Shown here in pieces: positions 45,662-53,637 of a DNA stretch of 61,278 nucleotides. The notes below the pieces were generated by a model that saw only the letters and a program-made list of their open reading frames with translations, did no database searches and was not told the origin of the DNA. Origin of the DNA: Achromobacter pulmonis. Lineage in GTDB: Bacteria > Pseudomonadota > Gammaproteobacteria > Burkholderiales > Burkholderiaceae_B. Each line of letters starts with the position of its first letter. Position 1 is the first letter of the stretch. Both the position numbers and the translations under genes were made by a program. The stretch spans positions 265,909 through 327,186 of the forward strand of contig NZ_POQS01000007.1 in assembly GCF_002885955.2 (NCBI RefSeq), given 5' to 3'.

Positions 45662-46794
45662 AACGCCTGGGTCTCATTCTGCTGCGGGTGTTCACCGCCT
45701 TCGACTGGCCGCTGCTGGCGATCCTGCTGATGTTCGCGGCGCTGGGCCTGACCGTCATGCATTCGGCGGTGGGCGGCACCGACTGGCGCTTCGCCGAGCA
45801 GTCGCGCAATTTCGTCATCGCGTTTTTCGCGATGTGGACCATGGCCCTGATTCCGCCGAAGTGGCTGATGAAGCTGGCCCTGCCGTTTTATGTGGTGGGG
45901 GTGGTGCTGCTATTGGGAGTGGAGTTTTTCGGCGAGACCAGCAAGGGGGCGACCCGCTGGCTGAACCTGGGCGTGACCCGCATCCAGCCGTCGGAGATGA
46001 TGAAGATCGCGGTGCCGATGATGCTGGCCTGGTATTTCCAGCGCCATGAGGGCGCGGTGCGTATCCGCGACTTCCTGGCCGCGGCGGCGATGCTGGCCGC
46101 GCCGTTCGGCCTGATCGTGCTGCAGCCCGACCTGGGCACGGCGCTGCTGGTGTTCGGCGCGGGCTTTTTCGTGATCTATTTCGCGGGCCTGTCGTTCAAG
46201 CTGCTGGTGCCGGTGATGCTGGCCGGCATCCTGGCCATCGGCACGCTGGTCTATTACGAGGACCAGCTGTGCGAGCCGGACGTGGACTGGGTGGTGCTGC
46301 ACGACTACCAGAAGCACCGGGTCTGCACGCTGCTCAATCCCAGTTCCGATCCGCTGGGCAAGGGGTTCCACACGATCCAGTCGATGATCGCGGTGGGCTC
46401 GGGCGGGGTGTACGGCAAGGGCTACATGAAGGGCACGCAGACACATCTGGATTTCATCCCGGAACGGACGACGGACTTCATTTTCGCGGTGTACGCGGAG
46501 GAGTTCGGGTTGTACGGGGGGATTGCGCTGCTGGTGCTGTACGGCTTGATGATGGCGCGCGGGTTGACGATCGCGGCGCGGGCGTCGTCTCAGTTCGGGC
46601 GGCTGCTGGCGGGGGCGTTGACGATGATGCTGTTCATCTACGTATTCGTGAACGTGGGGATGGTGACGGGGATTCTGCCTGTGGTGGGAGTGCCGTTGCC
46701 GTTCATGAGCTATGGGGGGACGGCTTTGTTCACCATGGGGATTGCGTTCGGCATCATGATGAGTATCAGTCGGCATCGGTCGGCTAAGACCTAG
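45658..46794 (+). CDS. rodA: Rod shape-determining peptidoglycan glycosyltransferase RodA
   Basis: 378-residue SEDS-family polymerase with ten membrane helices, partner of PBP2. Typical segments are TRWLNLGVTRIQPSEMMKI, LQPDLGTALLVFGAG, HTIQSMIAVGSGGVYGKG, FIPERTTDFIFAVYAEEFG and the final GVPLPFMSYGGTALF. Last gene of the operon, followed by a palindromic hairpin. The 3' third is less GC rich in third positions than the rest. Confidence 0.96.
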   Translation: MKRLGLILLRVFTAFDWPLLAILLMFAALGLTVMHSAVGGTDWRFAEQSRNFVIAFFAMWTMALIPPKWLMKLALPFYVVGVVLLLGVEFFGETSKGATRWLNLGVTRIQPSEMMKIAVPMMLAWYFQRHEGAVRIRDFLAAAAMLAAPFGLIVLQPDLGTALLVFGAGFFVIYFAGLSFKLLVPVMLAGILAIGTLVYYEDQLCEPDVDWVVLHDYQKHRVCTLLNPSSDPLGKGFHTIQSMIAVGSGGVYGKGYMKGTQTHLDFIPERTTDFIFAVYAEEFGLYGGIALLVLYGLMMARGLTIAARASSQFGRLLAGALTMMLFIYVFVNVGMVTGILPVVGVPLPFMSYGGTALFTMGIAFGIMMSISRHRSAKT

Positions 46795-46831
46795 CCGCAT
46801 TTTGTGCGCTTGCGCGAATGCGCTGGGGGGT

Positions 46832-46857
46832 GATGGGTGGCGCAGGCGCCACCCATC
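46832..46857. terminator. Bidirectional hairpin between rodA and the dehydrogenase gene
   Basis: A perfect 12-bp inverted repeat GATGGGTGGCGC / GCGCCACCCATC with a two-base centre lies in the 80-base gap between convergent genes. It would form a strong hairpin in both transcripts. There is no T-run. The GATGGGT/ACCCATC ends match those of the 90-bp repeat elements at 23222 and 61183, so it may be a shortened relative. Confidence 0.7.
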
Positions 46858-46874
46858 CGGCGGTGGACGGTTGC

Positions 46875-47936
46875 TCAGCCTTCGTGCGGCAGGGCTTCCG
46901 GGACGCCCAGGTCCACGGCCAGTTTGGTCAGGCCTTCCCAGATGCGGGTGTCGAATTCCACGGTGTCCGCGTTGATGGCGCGGTTGCGGGCTTCGTATTC
47001 GCCGGGGTATTGCACCGATTCGACGCCGGGTTGGGGCTTGCAGGCGTGCAGGTAGTCGATGAAGGCGCCGACTTCCAGGGAGCGCCAGTCGGTGTTGAAG
47101 TCCACCTGCGGGTCCAGCAGGAGCGCGAACATGTTGTTCGTGGCCACGCCGTTGCGGGGGTGTTCCGGCTGGATCGTGCCGCCGCCGGACAGGACGCCGG
47201 CCAGCAGTTCGGCCACCAGGCCCAGGGCGTAGCCCTTGTGGCCGCCGAAGGGCAGCAGGGCGCCGGGCGGGTCGGTGAAGAGCGCGCCGGGGTCGGTGGT
47301 GGGGTTGCCCTGGGCGTCGATCAGCGCGCCTTCGGGGGCGGGTTCGCCCTTGGCGGCCAGCACGCGGGCCTTGTTGACGGCGATGGAGCTGGTGGCCATG
47401 TCCACGATGAAGGGCGGGCGGCCTCCGGGCAGGGGGCCGGCGAAGCACAGCGGGTTGGTGGTCAGGCAGGCCTGCGCGCCGCCGAAGGGGGCCACGGTGG
47501 GGGCGCGGTTGATCACGTTGGTGAAGGCCAGCAGGATCAGGCCCTTGGCCGCCACCATTTCGCCGAAGTGGCCCATGCGGCCCAGGTGGTGGCTGTGGCG
47601 CAGGGTCAGGATGCACTGGCCGTGCTCCTGGGTGCGCTCGATGGCTTTTTCGATGACCACCTTGCCGACGTACTGGCCCAGGCCGTTGTGGCCGTCGTAG
47701 GCCAGCATGGCGCCGCGGTCGTTGACCAGTTCGGGGCGGCCGTCGGGGCGGGCCAGGCCCTCGGACAGCACGCGGCGGTAGTTCGTCAGGATGGACAGGC
47801 CGTGGCTGGCGTAGCCCACGCGGTCGGATTCGACCAGGTGTTCGGCCACGTCGCGGGCGATGTCCTCGGGCACGCCTTGCGCCATCAGCACGCGGCGGCC
47901 GTATTCATAGGCTTGGGCGATGGAGAGCTTTTTCAT
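46875..47936 (-). CDS. Ldh_2 family NAD(P)-dependent dehydrogenase (malate/L-lactate/sulfolactate type)
   Basis: 353-residue oxidoreductase of the MDH2/Ldh_2 fold, acting on a 2-hydroxy acid. Recognised by SDRVGYASHGLSILTNY, the active-site region LRHSHHLGRMGHFGE, PFGGAQACLTTNP and GGHKGYALGLVAELLAGVLSGG (split). Family members oxidise malate, lactate, sulfolactate or ureidoglycolate. Twelve bases downstream of a DASS anion transporter, so it probably oxidises the imported hydroxy acid. Confidence 0.87.
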   Translation of the reverse strand: MKKLSIAQAYEYGRRVLMAQGVPEDIARDVAEHLVESDRVGYASHGLSILTNYRRVLSEGLARPDGRPELVNDRGAMLAYDGHNGLGQYVGKVVIEKAIERTQEHGQCILTLRHSHHLGRMGHFGEMVAAKGLILLAFTNVINRAPTVAPFGGAQACLTTNPLCFAGPLPGGRPPFIVDMATSSIAVNKARVLAAKGEPAPEGALIDAQGNPTTDPGALFTDPPGALLPFGGHKGYALGLVAELLAGVLSGGGTIQPEHPRNGVATNNMFALLLDPQVDFNTDWRSLEVGAFIDYLHACKPQPGVESVQYPGEYEARNRAINADTVEFDTRIWEGLTKLAVDLGVPEALPHEG

Positions 47937-47948
47937 GATGCGCGCTCC

Positions 47949-49448
47949 TTACAGCCAGCCCAGCCAGCGCCAGTAGGTCGCGCCCATCAGCATCATCAGC
48001 GCGTAGCCGATGATGGTGACCAGGATGCCGACCTTGGCGAACTGCTTGGCGTTGAAGGTTTCCGTGCCCAGGCACACCATGTTCTGCGGCGCGTTGATGG
48101 GCAGGATGAAGCCGTAGCTCACCACGAAGCCCAGCAGCATGGTCATGCCCAGGCGGCTGAAGTCGCCCGGCAGCGTGGCCAGCACCGAGATCAGGATGGG
48201 CAGCATCGCCGAGGTCAGCGCGGTGGCGCTGGCGAAGCCCAGGTGGATGATGATCAGGAAGGCCGACAGGATGGCGAAGATGGCCAGCGGTCCCAGGTGG
48301 TCCAGGCCGGTGTGGGCCACGACCTGGTTGCCCAGCCATTGGCCGGCCTGGGTGGTCAGCAGGGCGGTGCCCAGGCTGATGCCGACGCCGAACACGATCA
48401 CGGTGCCCCATGGGATGCGCGATTGCACGTCTTTCCAGGTCATCACGCCGAAGCGCGGCAGCAAGAGGAGCACCAGGCCGAAGTAGGTGGTGGAGGTGGT
48501 GTCGAAGCGGTGCAGCTTGCCTTCGGTCGACCAGAACAGCAGCAGCAGGATGGACACGGCCATCAGGCGTTTTTGCGCGCCGGTCATGGGGCCGAGTTCG
48601 AGCAGCGATTTCTCGACGGCTTCCTTGCCTCCCGCGATGCTGTCGCTTTCCGGCGGCAGCAGCTTGAGCACGATGATGATGAGCACGGCCGACATGATCA
48701 GCGACCAGGGGGCGCCGGCGATCAGCCAGTCCGACCAGGCCACGCGCTGGCCCAGCATTTTTTCCATGAAGCCGACGGTCAGCAGGTTCTGCGCGGCGGC
48801 GGTCTGGATGCCGACGTTCCAGATGCTGGTGGCCTGAGCCACGATGATCATGATGCCGGCGGCGATGTTGGAGCGCTTGTCCACGCCGAAGGCCGCGATC
48901 ACGCCCATCATGATGGGCACCACGGCCGCGCTGCGCGCGGTGGCGCTGGGCACGACCAGGCTGAGCACGATGGTCACGGCGATGCAGCCGATCAGGATGC
49001 GGCGCGTGCTGGTGCCGACCCGGGACAGGGTCACCAGCGCGATGCGGCGGTCCAGCCCGGTGAAGGTCATCGCCGCGGCGATGAACAGCGCGCCCGTGAC
49101 CAGCGCGAGCGCCGAGTTGGAAAAGCCGTTGAGCGCCATGCTGATCGCGGCCGAGGTGCCGTACATCACCTGGGGGTCCTTGATCGTCGGAGCCGTTCCC
49201 AGCAGGAAAGCCATCAGCGTGGTGATCATGATCGCGCTGGCTTCGTAGGAAACGGCTTCGGTGATCCAGACCACGACGGCGAACGCGAGGATGGCGAGCA
49301 TCCGGTGGCCCGCGACCGGCAGGTCGGCCGGCAGAGGCAGCATCAGCACGCCTATCAGCGCGATGATGCCGGCGATCAATCCGATGGGGATTTTGGTTTT
49401 CTTTGGCGCCTGTGTGGCAGGCGCGGCGGCTTGCGCGGTCATATCCAT
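47949..49448 (-). CDS. DASS/SLC13-family anion symporter
   Basis: 499-residue inner-membrane transporter of the divalent-anion:sodium symporter family (di- and tricarboxylates or sulfate). Membrane pattern with two repeats and the signatures AISMALNGFSNSALALV, ARSAAVVPIMMG and GFILPINAPQNMVCLG (the SNT-like substrate loops). Ribosome site GGAG six bases before the ATG. First of two genes with the dehydrogenase; FNR-type box and leader hairpin lie upstream. Confidence 0.88.
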   Translation of the reverse strand: MDMTAQAAAPATQAPKKTKIPIGLIAGIIALIGVLMLPLPADLPVAGHRMLAILAFAVVVWITEAVSYEASAIMITTLMAFLLGTAPTIKDPQVMYGTSAAISMALNGFSNSALALVTGALFIAAAMTFTGLDRRIALVTLSRVGTSTRRILIGCIAVTIVLSLVVPSATARSAAVVPIMMGVIAAFGVDKRSNIAAGIMIIVAQATSIWNVGIQTAAAQNLLTVGFMEKMLGQRVAWSDWLIAGAPWSLIMSAVLIIIVLKLLPPESDSIAGGKEAVEKSLLELGPMTGAQKRLMAVSILLLLFWSTEGKLHRFDTTSTTYFGLVLLLLPRFGVMTWKDVQSRIPWGTVIVFGVGISLGTALLTTQAGQWLGNQVVAHTGLDHLGPLAIFAILSAFLIIIHLGFASATALTSAMLPILISVLATLPGDFSRLGMTMLLGFVVSYGFILPINAPQNMVCLGTETFNAKQFAKVGILVTIIGYALMMLMGATYWRWLGWL

Positions 49449-49469
49449 CTCCGGTTGAGGTCAAACTGA

Positions 49470-49516
49470 CGACATGCCGCCCCGCGAGCTCGGGCCCTGT
49501 TCAATTCGGCATGTCG
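49470..49516 (-). promoter_or_regulatory. Leader inverted repeat before the DASS transporter
   Basis: Perfect 10-bp inverted repeat CGACATGCCG (49470-49479) / CGGCATGTCG (49507-49516) enclosing a smaller CCCG/CGGG stem. It starts 22 bases upstream of the transporter ATG, just before the ribosome site, so it may be a protein operator or an mRNA leader hairpin. It lies downstream of the transcription start predicted from the FNR-type box. Confidence 0.6.
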
Positions 49517-49556
49517 ATGCTACAGAATGATCGTGACGGCATTAAGGAAAACCCGT

Positions 49557-49572
49557 ATTGATGGAGATCAAT
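49557..49572 (-). promoter_or_regulatory. FNR/Anr-type box upstream of the DASS operon
   Basis: ATTGAT-GGAG-ATCAAT, an exact TTGAT-N4-ATCAA match extended by one pair. If it works at -41.5 the transcript would begin near 49523, about 75 bases before the transporter start, with a weak -10 (CACGAT). The other neighbour, slmA, ends toward this region, so only the DASS-dehydrogenase operon can be the target. Suggests induction at low oxygen. Confidence 0.65.
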
Positions 49573-49646
49573 CGAACTACGAATCACGCTTGTGGAAAAC
49601 TTGCCTCGCGCATTATGCTCATCGGCCCCCGCCGGCGGCAAGGCGT

Positions 49647-50222
49647 CTACCCCAGCGCCAGGCGCAACTGTTCATCCAGGTGCAGCGTGGGCGCAACACG
49701 CCAGCCGCTCTGCGCATAGCGCAGCCAGCGGCCCAGCACCAGGTGCGTCAGCAGGCTGGCGTGCGCCGACACATTGGCCTGCGGCGGCAGGCCGCCGTCG
49801 CTGACCGCAATGCGCAGCGACTGCTTGAGCGAAGCCTCGATGCGGTCGTTGATGTGGTTGATGCGTTCCTGCAGGCGGTTGTCTTCGGTCACCAGGGCGT
49901 CGCCCGTAAGCACCCGCGTCATGCCTTTGTTGCGCTCGGAGAAGGTCAGCAGCATGGCGACCGTCTGGTGCGCCTGGGCCAGGCCCTGCGGCTCGGCCGC
50001 GGCGATCTGGTTGACCAGCGTGAAGATGCTGGTCTCGATGAATTCGATCAGCCCTTCGAACATCTGGGCCTTGCTGGCGAAGTGCCGGTACAGCGCGGCC
50101 TCCGAGACTTCCAGGCGCGCGGCCAGGGCGGCCGTGGTGATGCGGGAGGCGTGCGGCTGCTCCAGCATCTCGGCCAGGGTCTGCAGAATCTGGGTCTTGC
50201 GCTCGCCGGGTTTGCTCGCCAT
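49647..50222 (-). CDS. slmA: Nucleoid occlusion factor SlmA (TetR family)
   Basis: 191-residue TetR-family DNA-binding protein that blocks FtsZ ring assembly over the nucleoid. N-terminal helix-turn-helix TTAALAARLEVSEAALYRHFASK and the SlmA-specific FEGLIEFIETSIFTLVNQI helix are present, as is the family start MASKPGERKTQILQTLAEML (approximate). Located next to a pyrimidine nucleotidase and argB, the usual order in Burkholderiales, which supports the name. Confidence 0.9.
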   Translation of the reverse strand: MASKPGERKTQILQTLAEMLEQPHASRITTAALAARLEVSEAALYRHFASKAQMFEGLIEFIETSIFTLVNQIAAAEPQGLAQAHQTVAMLLTFSERNKGMTRVLTGDALVTEDNRLQERINHINDRIEASLKQSLRIAVSDGGLPPQANVSAHASLLTHLVLGRWLRYAQSGWRVAPTLHLDEQLRLALG

Positions 50223-50276
50223 GGAAGTGTCTGCTCTCGCGCAGGCTGACGGTGGAGGGGAGGGAGGAGCGCGCCG

Positions 50277-51020
50277 CTACCGCAGGGGGCGTCGGCGTAA
50301 CAGCAAATCACTGACGCAGTTTACCCGCAAGTCCACGTAGGCCGGACGCTGCGAGCGGCCGCGGGAGAACGGCGTGCCCGGGTGATACACATGGACGGTG
50401 CGCAGGCCGGCGCTGCGTGCGCCGCGCAGGTTGGCCAGGGTGTCCTCCACCAGCACCGCGCGGCGCGCCGGCACGCCTTCGCGCGCCAGCACGTAGCGCA
50501 GCAGGGCGGGCGAGGGCTTGGGCCGGAACTCGCCGTGCAGCCGCATGTGCTCGATGGCCCACAGGCTGTCGAACTGGCGCAGGATGCCCAGCCGCGCCAG
50601 CACCGCGCGGGCGTAGTGCAGCGGCGCGTTGGTCAGCAGCACCTTGCGCCCCGGCAGCCGGCGCAGCTTGTACGCCAGCGCCTTTTCCGCCCGCACCAGC
50701 GGATTGACGTCGAAGTCATGGCTGCGGTGCAGGAACTCGTGCGCGTTCACGCCGTGGTGCCGCACCATGCCGATCATGGTGGCGCCATAGCGTTTCCAGT
50801 ACAGCGACCGCACCCGGTTGGCGGTATCGACGTCCACGCTCAGCGCCTCGGCCACCGCCATGGTCATGCCATGGTCGATCTTCGGAAAAATCGCGTGCGA
50901 AGTATCGTGCAGCGTATTGTCCAGATCGAACAGCCACAGCCGCTCGGACGCATCCGCGCCCGTGCGCCGCGACCGGCGCACCCGCACCCCCGGCCGCAGC
51001 AACTGACGATGAACCCGCAT
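50277..51020 (-). CDS. HAD-family pyrimidine 5'-nucleotidase
   Basis: 247-residue haloacid dehalogenase-superfamily phosphatase. Motif I LWLFDLDNTLHDTS, motif II VLLTNAP, motif III lysine in FRPKPSP and motif IV VLVEDTLANLRGA are in order, with the Ppp1/SDT1-type cap (DHGMTMAVAEAL). A 30-residue basic N-terminal extension precedes motif I. GGAGGG four bases before the ATG supports the start. Probably dephosphorylates UMP/CMP. Confidence 0.88.
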   Translation of the reverse strand: MRVHRQLLRPGVRVRRSRRTGADASERLWLFDLDNTLHDTSHAIFPKIDHGMTMAVAEALSVDVDTANRVRSLYWKRYGATMIGMVRHHGVNAHEFLHRSHDFDVNPLVRAEKALAYKLRRLPGRKVLLTNAPLHYARAVLARLGILRQFDSLWAIEHMRLHGEFRPKPSPALLRYVLAREGVPARRAVLVEDTLANLRGARSAGLRTVHVYHPGTPFSRGRSQRPAYVDLRVNCVSDLLLRRRPLR

Positions 51021-51102
51021 CAAACCCTCCGAAAAACGACAGCGCCCCGAATCCGGCGTCAAAAACGCAAGTGCCCCGAATCAGGCAACTCCTCCACGAT
51101 CC

Positions 51103-51180
51103 AGGCCGCGCGGATCCGGCTCCGCCGGTCCGCAGCGGCGCCCCCCTGGGGGGGAAGCGCCCCCGGCGCTTCGGGGGGGG
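51103..51180 (-). repeat. Dispersed GC-rich stem-loop repeat, copy 3
   Basis: Third copy of the element at 16052 and 31664, four bases after the argB stop codon and before the nucleotidase gene. The first hairpin keeps its 8-bp stem, with a CCC loop; the second hairpin has the G-C version of the covarying pair. All three copies share orientation with the minus-strand gene they follow. Confidence 0.85.
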
Positions 51181-51184
51181 AAAC

Positions 51185-52087
51185 TCAATGCGAGCTGATC
51201 ATCGTGCCCACGCCCTGATCCGTCAGGATCTCCAGCAGCAGGCAGTGCGGCACGCGGCCGTCGACGATGTGCACGGAATTCACGCCGTTCTTGGCGGCGT
51301 CCAGCGCCGACGAGATCTTGGGCAGCATGCCGCCGGAAATCGTGCCGTCGGCGAACAGTTCGTCGATGGTCTGGGCCGACAGGCTGCGCAGCAGCTTGCC
51401 TCCCTTGTCCAGCACGCCCGGGGTGTTGGTCAGCATCAGCAGCTTTTCGGCGCCCAGCACCTCGGCCATCTTGCCGGCGACGACGTCGGCATTGATGTTG
51501 TAGGCCGTGCCGTCCTCGCCATAGCCGATGGGCGAGATGACGGGGATGAACTGGTCGTCCTGCAGGGCCTTGACCACGGCCGGCTCGACCGTGGTGATGT
51601 CGCCGACGAAGCCGATGTCGATGGGTTCGGACGGGTTGTCCTTGTTGTCCATCAGCTTCTTGCGGGCCTGGATCAGGCCGCCGTCCTTGCCGGTCAGGCC
51701 CACGGCCTTGCCGCCGACCTCGTTGATCATCATGACGATGTCCTGCTGGACCTGGCCGCCCAGCACCCATTCCACGACTTCCATGGTTTCGGCGTCGGTG
51801 ACGCGCATGCCCTGGATGAAGGTGCCCTGCTTGCCGATGCGGCGCAGCGCGTCGTCGATCTGCGGACCGCCGCCGTGGACCACCACCGGGTTCAGGCCCA
51901 CCAGCTTCAGCAGCACGACGTCGTGCGCGAAGCTGCGCTGCAATCGCTCTTCCGTCATGGCGTTGCCGCCGTACTTGACCACGATGGTCTTGCCGTGGAA
52001 TCGTCGGATGTACGGCAGCGCTTCGGACAGTACGGCAGCTTTGACGGCAGGAGACGAAACGGCAGCAGGGTCGGGGGTGTCGGTCAT
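51185..52087 (-). CDS. argB: Acetylglutamate kinase
   Basis: 300-residue enzyme phosphorylating N-acetylglutamate in arginine synthesis. Motifs: KYGGNAM, VLLKLVGLNPVVVHGGGPQI (split), GYGEDGTAYNINAD and LTNTPGVLDKGG. The AT-rich region before it likely holds its promoter, and a 15-bp palindrome lies 59 bases upstream. Length and the N-terminal helix suggest the arginine-sensitive hexameric type, but this is inferred. Confidence 0.96.
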   Translation of the reverse strand: MTDTPDPAAVSSPAVKAAVLSEALPYIRRFHGKTIVVKYGGNAMTEERLQRSFAHDVVLLKLVGLNPVVVHGGGPQIDDALRRIGKQGTFIQGMRVTDAETMEVVEWVLGGQVQQDIVMMINEVGGKAVGLTGKDGGLIQARKKLMDNKDNPSEPIDIGFVGDITTVEPAVVKALQDDQFIPVISPIGYGEDGTAYNINADVVAGKMAEVLGAEKLLMLTNTPGVLDKGGKLLRSLSAQTIDELFADGTISGGMLPKISSALDAAKNGVNSVHIVDGRVPHCLLLEILTDQGVGTMISSH

Positions 52088-52145
52088 GGCAGCTAAGTCG
52101 GCAAAATAAATATATGAAAGATTAGAAAAAATGCCTGCACAAAAA

Positions 52146-52160
52146 CGCGTTCGGAACGCG
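52146..52160. promoter_or_regulatory. 15-bp palindrome upstream of argB
   Basis: CGCGTTC-G-GAACGCG is a perfect palindrome in the 246-base divergent region between argB and the MetQ-like gene. It could be a regulator site for either gene. It is not an ARG-box-like AT-rich palindrome, so ArgR is not implied. Confidence 0.4.
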
Positions 52161-52288
52161 GTAGCGCAAGCATACGACGGATTGTAGTACCCACAGGTTT
52201 CTTATGCTTTAAACCCATGTTCATATGCCCGACAAATAACCGCCATTCAGGTAAATTGTGGCGCTCAGGCCCACGGGCTATGTTGGCC

Positions 52289-52301
52289 GGACAAATTGTC
52301 C
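52289..52301. promoter_or_regulatory. Palindrome immediately upstream of the MetQ-like gene
   Basis: GGACAA-A-TTGTCC is a perfect 13-bp palindrome ending 32 bases before the start codon, followed by an AT-rich leader and an AGAGG ribosome site. Position suggests an operator at or just after the promoter. Cognate regulator unknown. Confidence 0.45.
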
Positions 52302-52333
52302 CCAATTTTTAATTCCTACATAAGAGGCAACAC

Positions 52334-53122
52334 ATGCGTTTGAATCTTGTCCGCTCGGCCCTGCTGGCCTCGGCCTTCCTGGTGGCGGCCAACGCGGCCC
52401 ACGCCGAAAAAGTGGTGGTGGGCGCAACCCAGGTGCCGCACGCCGAGATCCTCGAAGTCGTGAAACCCAGGCTCGCCAAGGAAGGCGTGGAGCTCGACAT
52501 CAAGGTCTTCAGCGACTACGTGCAGCCCAATCTGCAGCTGGCCGACAAGCAGCTCGACGCCAACTTCTTCCAGCACAAGCCCTACCTGGACTCGTTCAAC
52601 AAGGACCGCAAGGCCAATCTGGTGCCGGTGGCCCTGGTGCACGTCGAGCCTTTCGGCGGCTACTCCAAGAAGGTCAAGAGCCTGGCCGAACTGAAGGACG
52701 GCGCCAGCGTCGCCATCCCGAACGACCCGTCCAACGGCGGGCGCGCGCTGGTGCTGCTGCAAAAGCAGGGCCTGATCAAGCTGAAGGACCCGGCCAATAT
52801 CCTCGCGACCGCGGCCGACGTGGTCGAAAATCCCAAGAAGCTGAAGTTCCGCGAACTGGAAGCGGCGATGCTGCCGCGCTCGCTGGATGACGTGGACCTG
52901 GCGCTGATCAACACCAATTACGCGCTGGAAGCCGGCCTGGTGCCGACCAAGGACGCGCTGTTCATCGAGGGTTCCGATTCGCCCTACGCCAATATCCTGG
53001 TGACCCGCGAGGACAACAAGAACGCGCCGGGCATCAAGAAGCTGGTCGACGCCCTGCACACGCCTGAAGTCAAGACGTTCATCCAGGACAAGTACAAGGG
53101 CGCGGTGGTGCCGGCCTTCTGA
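52334..53122 (+). CDS. metQ: MetQ/NlpA-family substrate-binding protein
   Basis: 262-residue binding protein of the methionine-uptake NlpA family. Signal peptide of about 24 residues ends AAHA-EKVVVG; unlike typical MetQ there is no lipobox cysteine, so it would be a soluble periplasmic protein. Family features are VGATQVPHAEILE, QLDANFFQHKPYLDSF, IPNDPSNGGRAL and ALINTNYALEAGL. The MetN ATPase and MetI permease are not adjacent. Ligand probably methionine or a derivative. Confidence 0.88.
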   Translation: MRLNLVRSALLASAFLVAANAAHAEKVVVGATQVPHAEILEVVKPRLAKEGVELDIKVFSDYVQPNLQLADKQLDANFFQHKPYLDSFNKDRKANLVPVALVHVEPFGGYSKKVKSLAELKDGASVAIPNDPSNGGRALVLLQKQGLIKLKDPANILATAADVVENPKKLKFRELEAAMLPRSLDDVDLALINTNYALEAGLVPTKDALFIEGSDSPYANILVTREDNKNAPGIKKLVDALHTPEVKTFIQDKYKGAVVPAF

Positions 53123-53145
53123 GGCCGCCAGCGCGGCGGGCGGGC

Positions 53146-53637
53146 TCAGCCCGCCAGCGCCTTTTCCACCGTGGCGTGGAATTCGGCGACGTCGTATTCG
53201 CCCAGGTAGCGCTTGATGATGTTGCCCTTCTTGTCGATCAGGAAGGCGGTGGGCGTGAGGCGGATGTCGCCGAAGGCGCGGGCGATGTCGCCCTTGGTGT
53301 CCAGCGCCACCGGGAACGGCAGCTTGCGCGTCTCGGCGAAATTCAGCACGAAGTTGGGCGGATCGTAGTCCATGGCGACGGCGACCGCCTCATAGCCCTG
53401 GTCTGCGTACTGCTTGTAGGCCGCGATGGTCTCGGGCATCTGCTTCACGCAGGTCACGCAGCTGGTGGCCCAGAATTTGACCAGCACGACCTTGCCGCGC
53501 AGGTCCTGCATGGAGAAGGTCTTGCCTTCCAGGGTCGTGAAGGTGACGTCGGGCGCGGTCTGGGTGGGCCGCAGCACGAACCAGGCGCCGATGCCGACCG
53601 CCACCAGGACGGCGAGCGCTACGATGGCTTTTTTCAT
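53146..53637 (-). CDS. TlpA/ResA-type membrane-anchored thioredoxin
   Basis: 163-residue thiol-disulfide protein anchored by an N-terminal helix (AIVALAVLVAVGIGAWFVL) with the thioredoxin domain in the periplasm. Active site WATSCVTCVKQMPE gives a CVTC pair. The TFTTLEGKTFSMQDLRGKVVLVKFWA stretch (split) is TlpA/ResA-like; these proteins reduce apocytochrome c or periplasmic cysteines. Overlaps the dolP-like gene by four bases at the end of the yraN-diaA-dolP unit. Confidence 0.88.
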   Translation of the reverse strand: MKKAIVALAVLVAVGIGAWFVLRPTQTAPDVTFTTLEGKTFSMQDLRGKVVLVKFWATSCVTCVKQMPETIAAYKQYADQGYEAVAVAMDYDPPNFVLNFAETRKLPFPVALDTKGDIARAFGDIRLTPTAFLIDKKGNIIKRYLGEYDVAEFHATVEKALAG

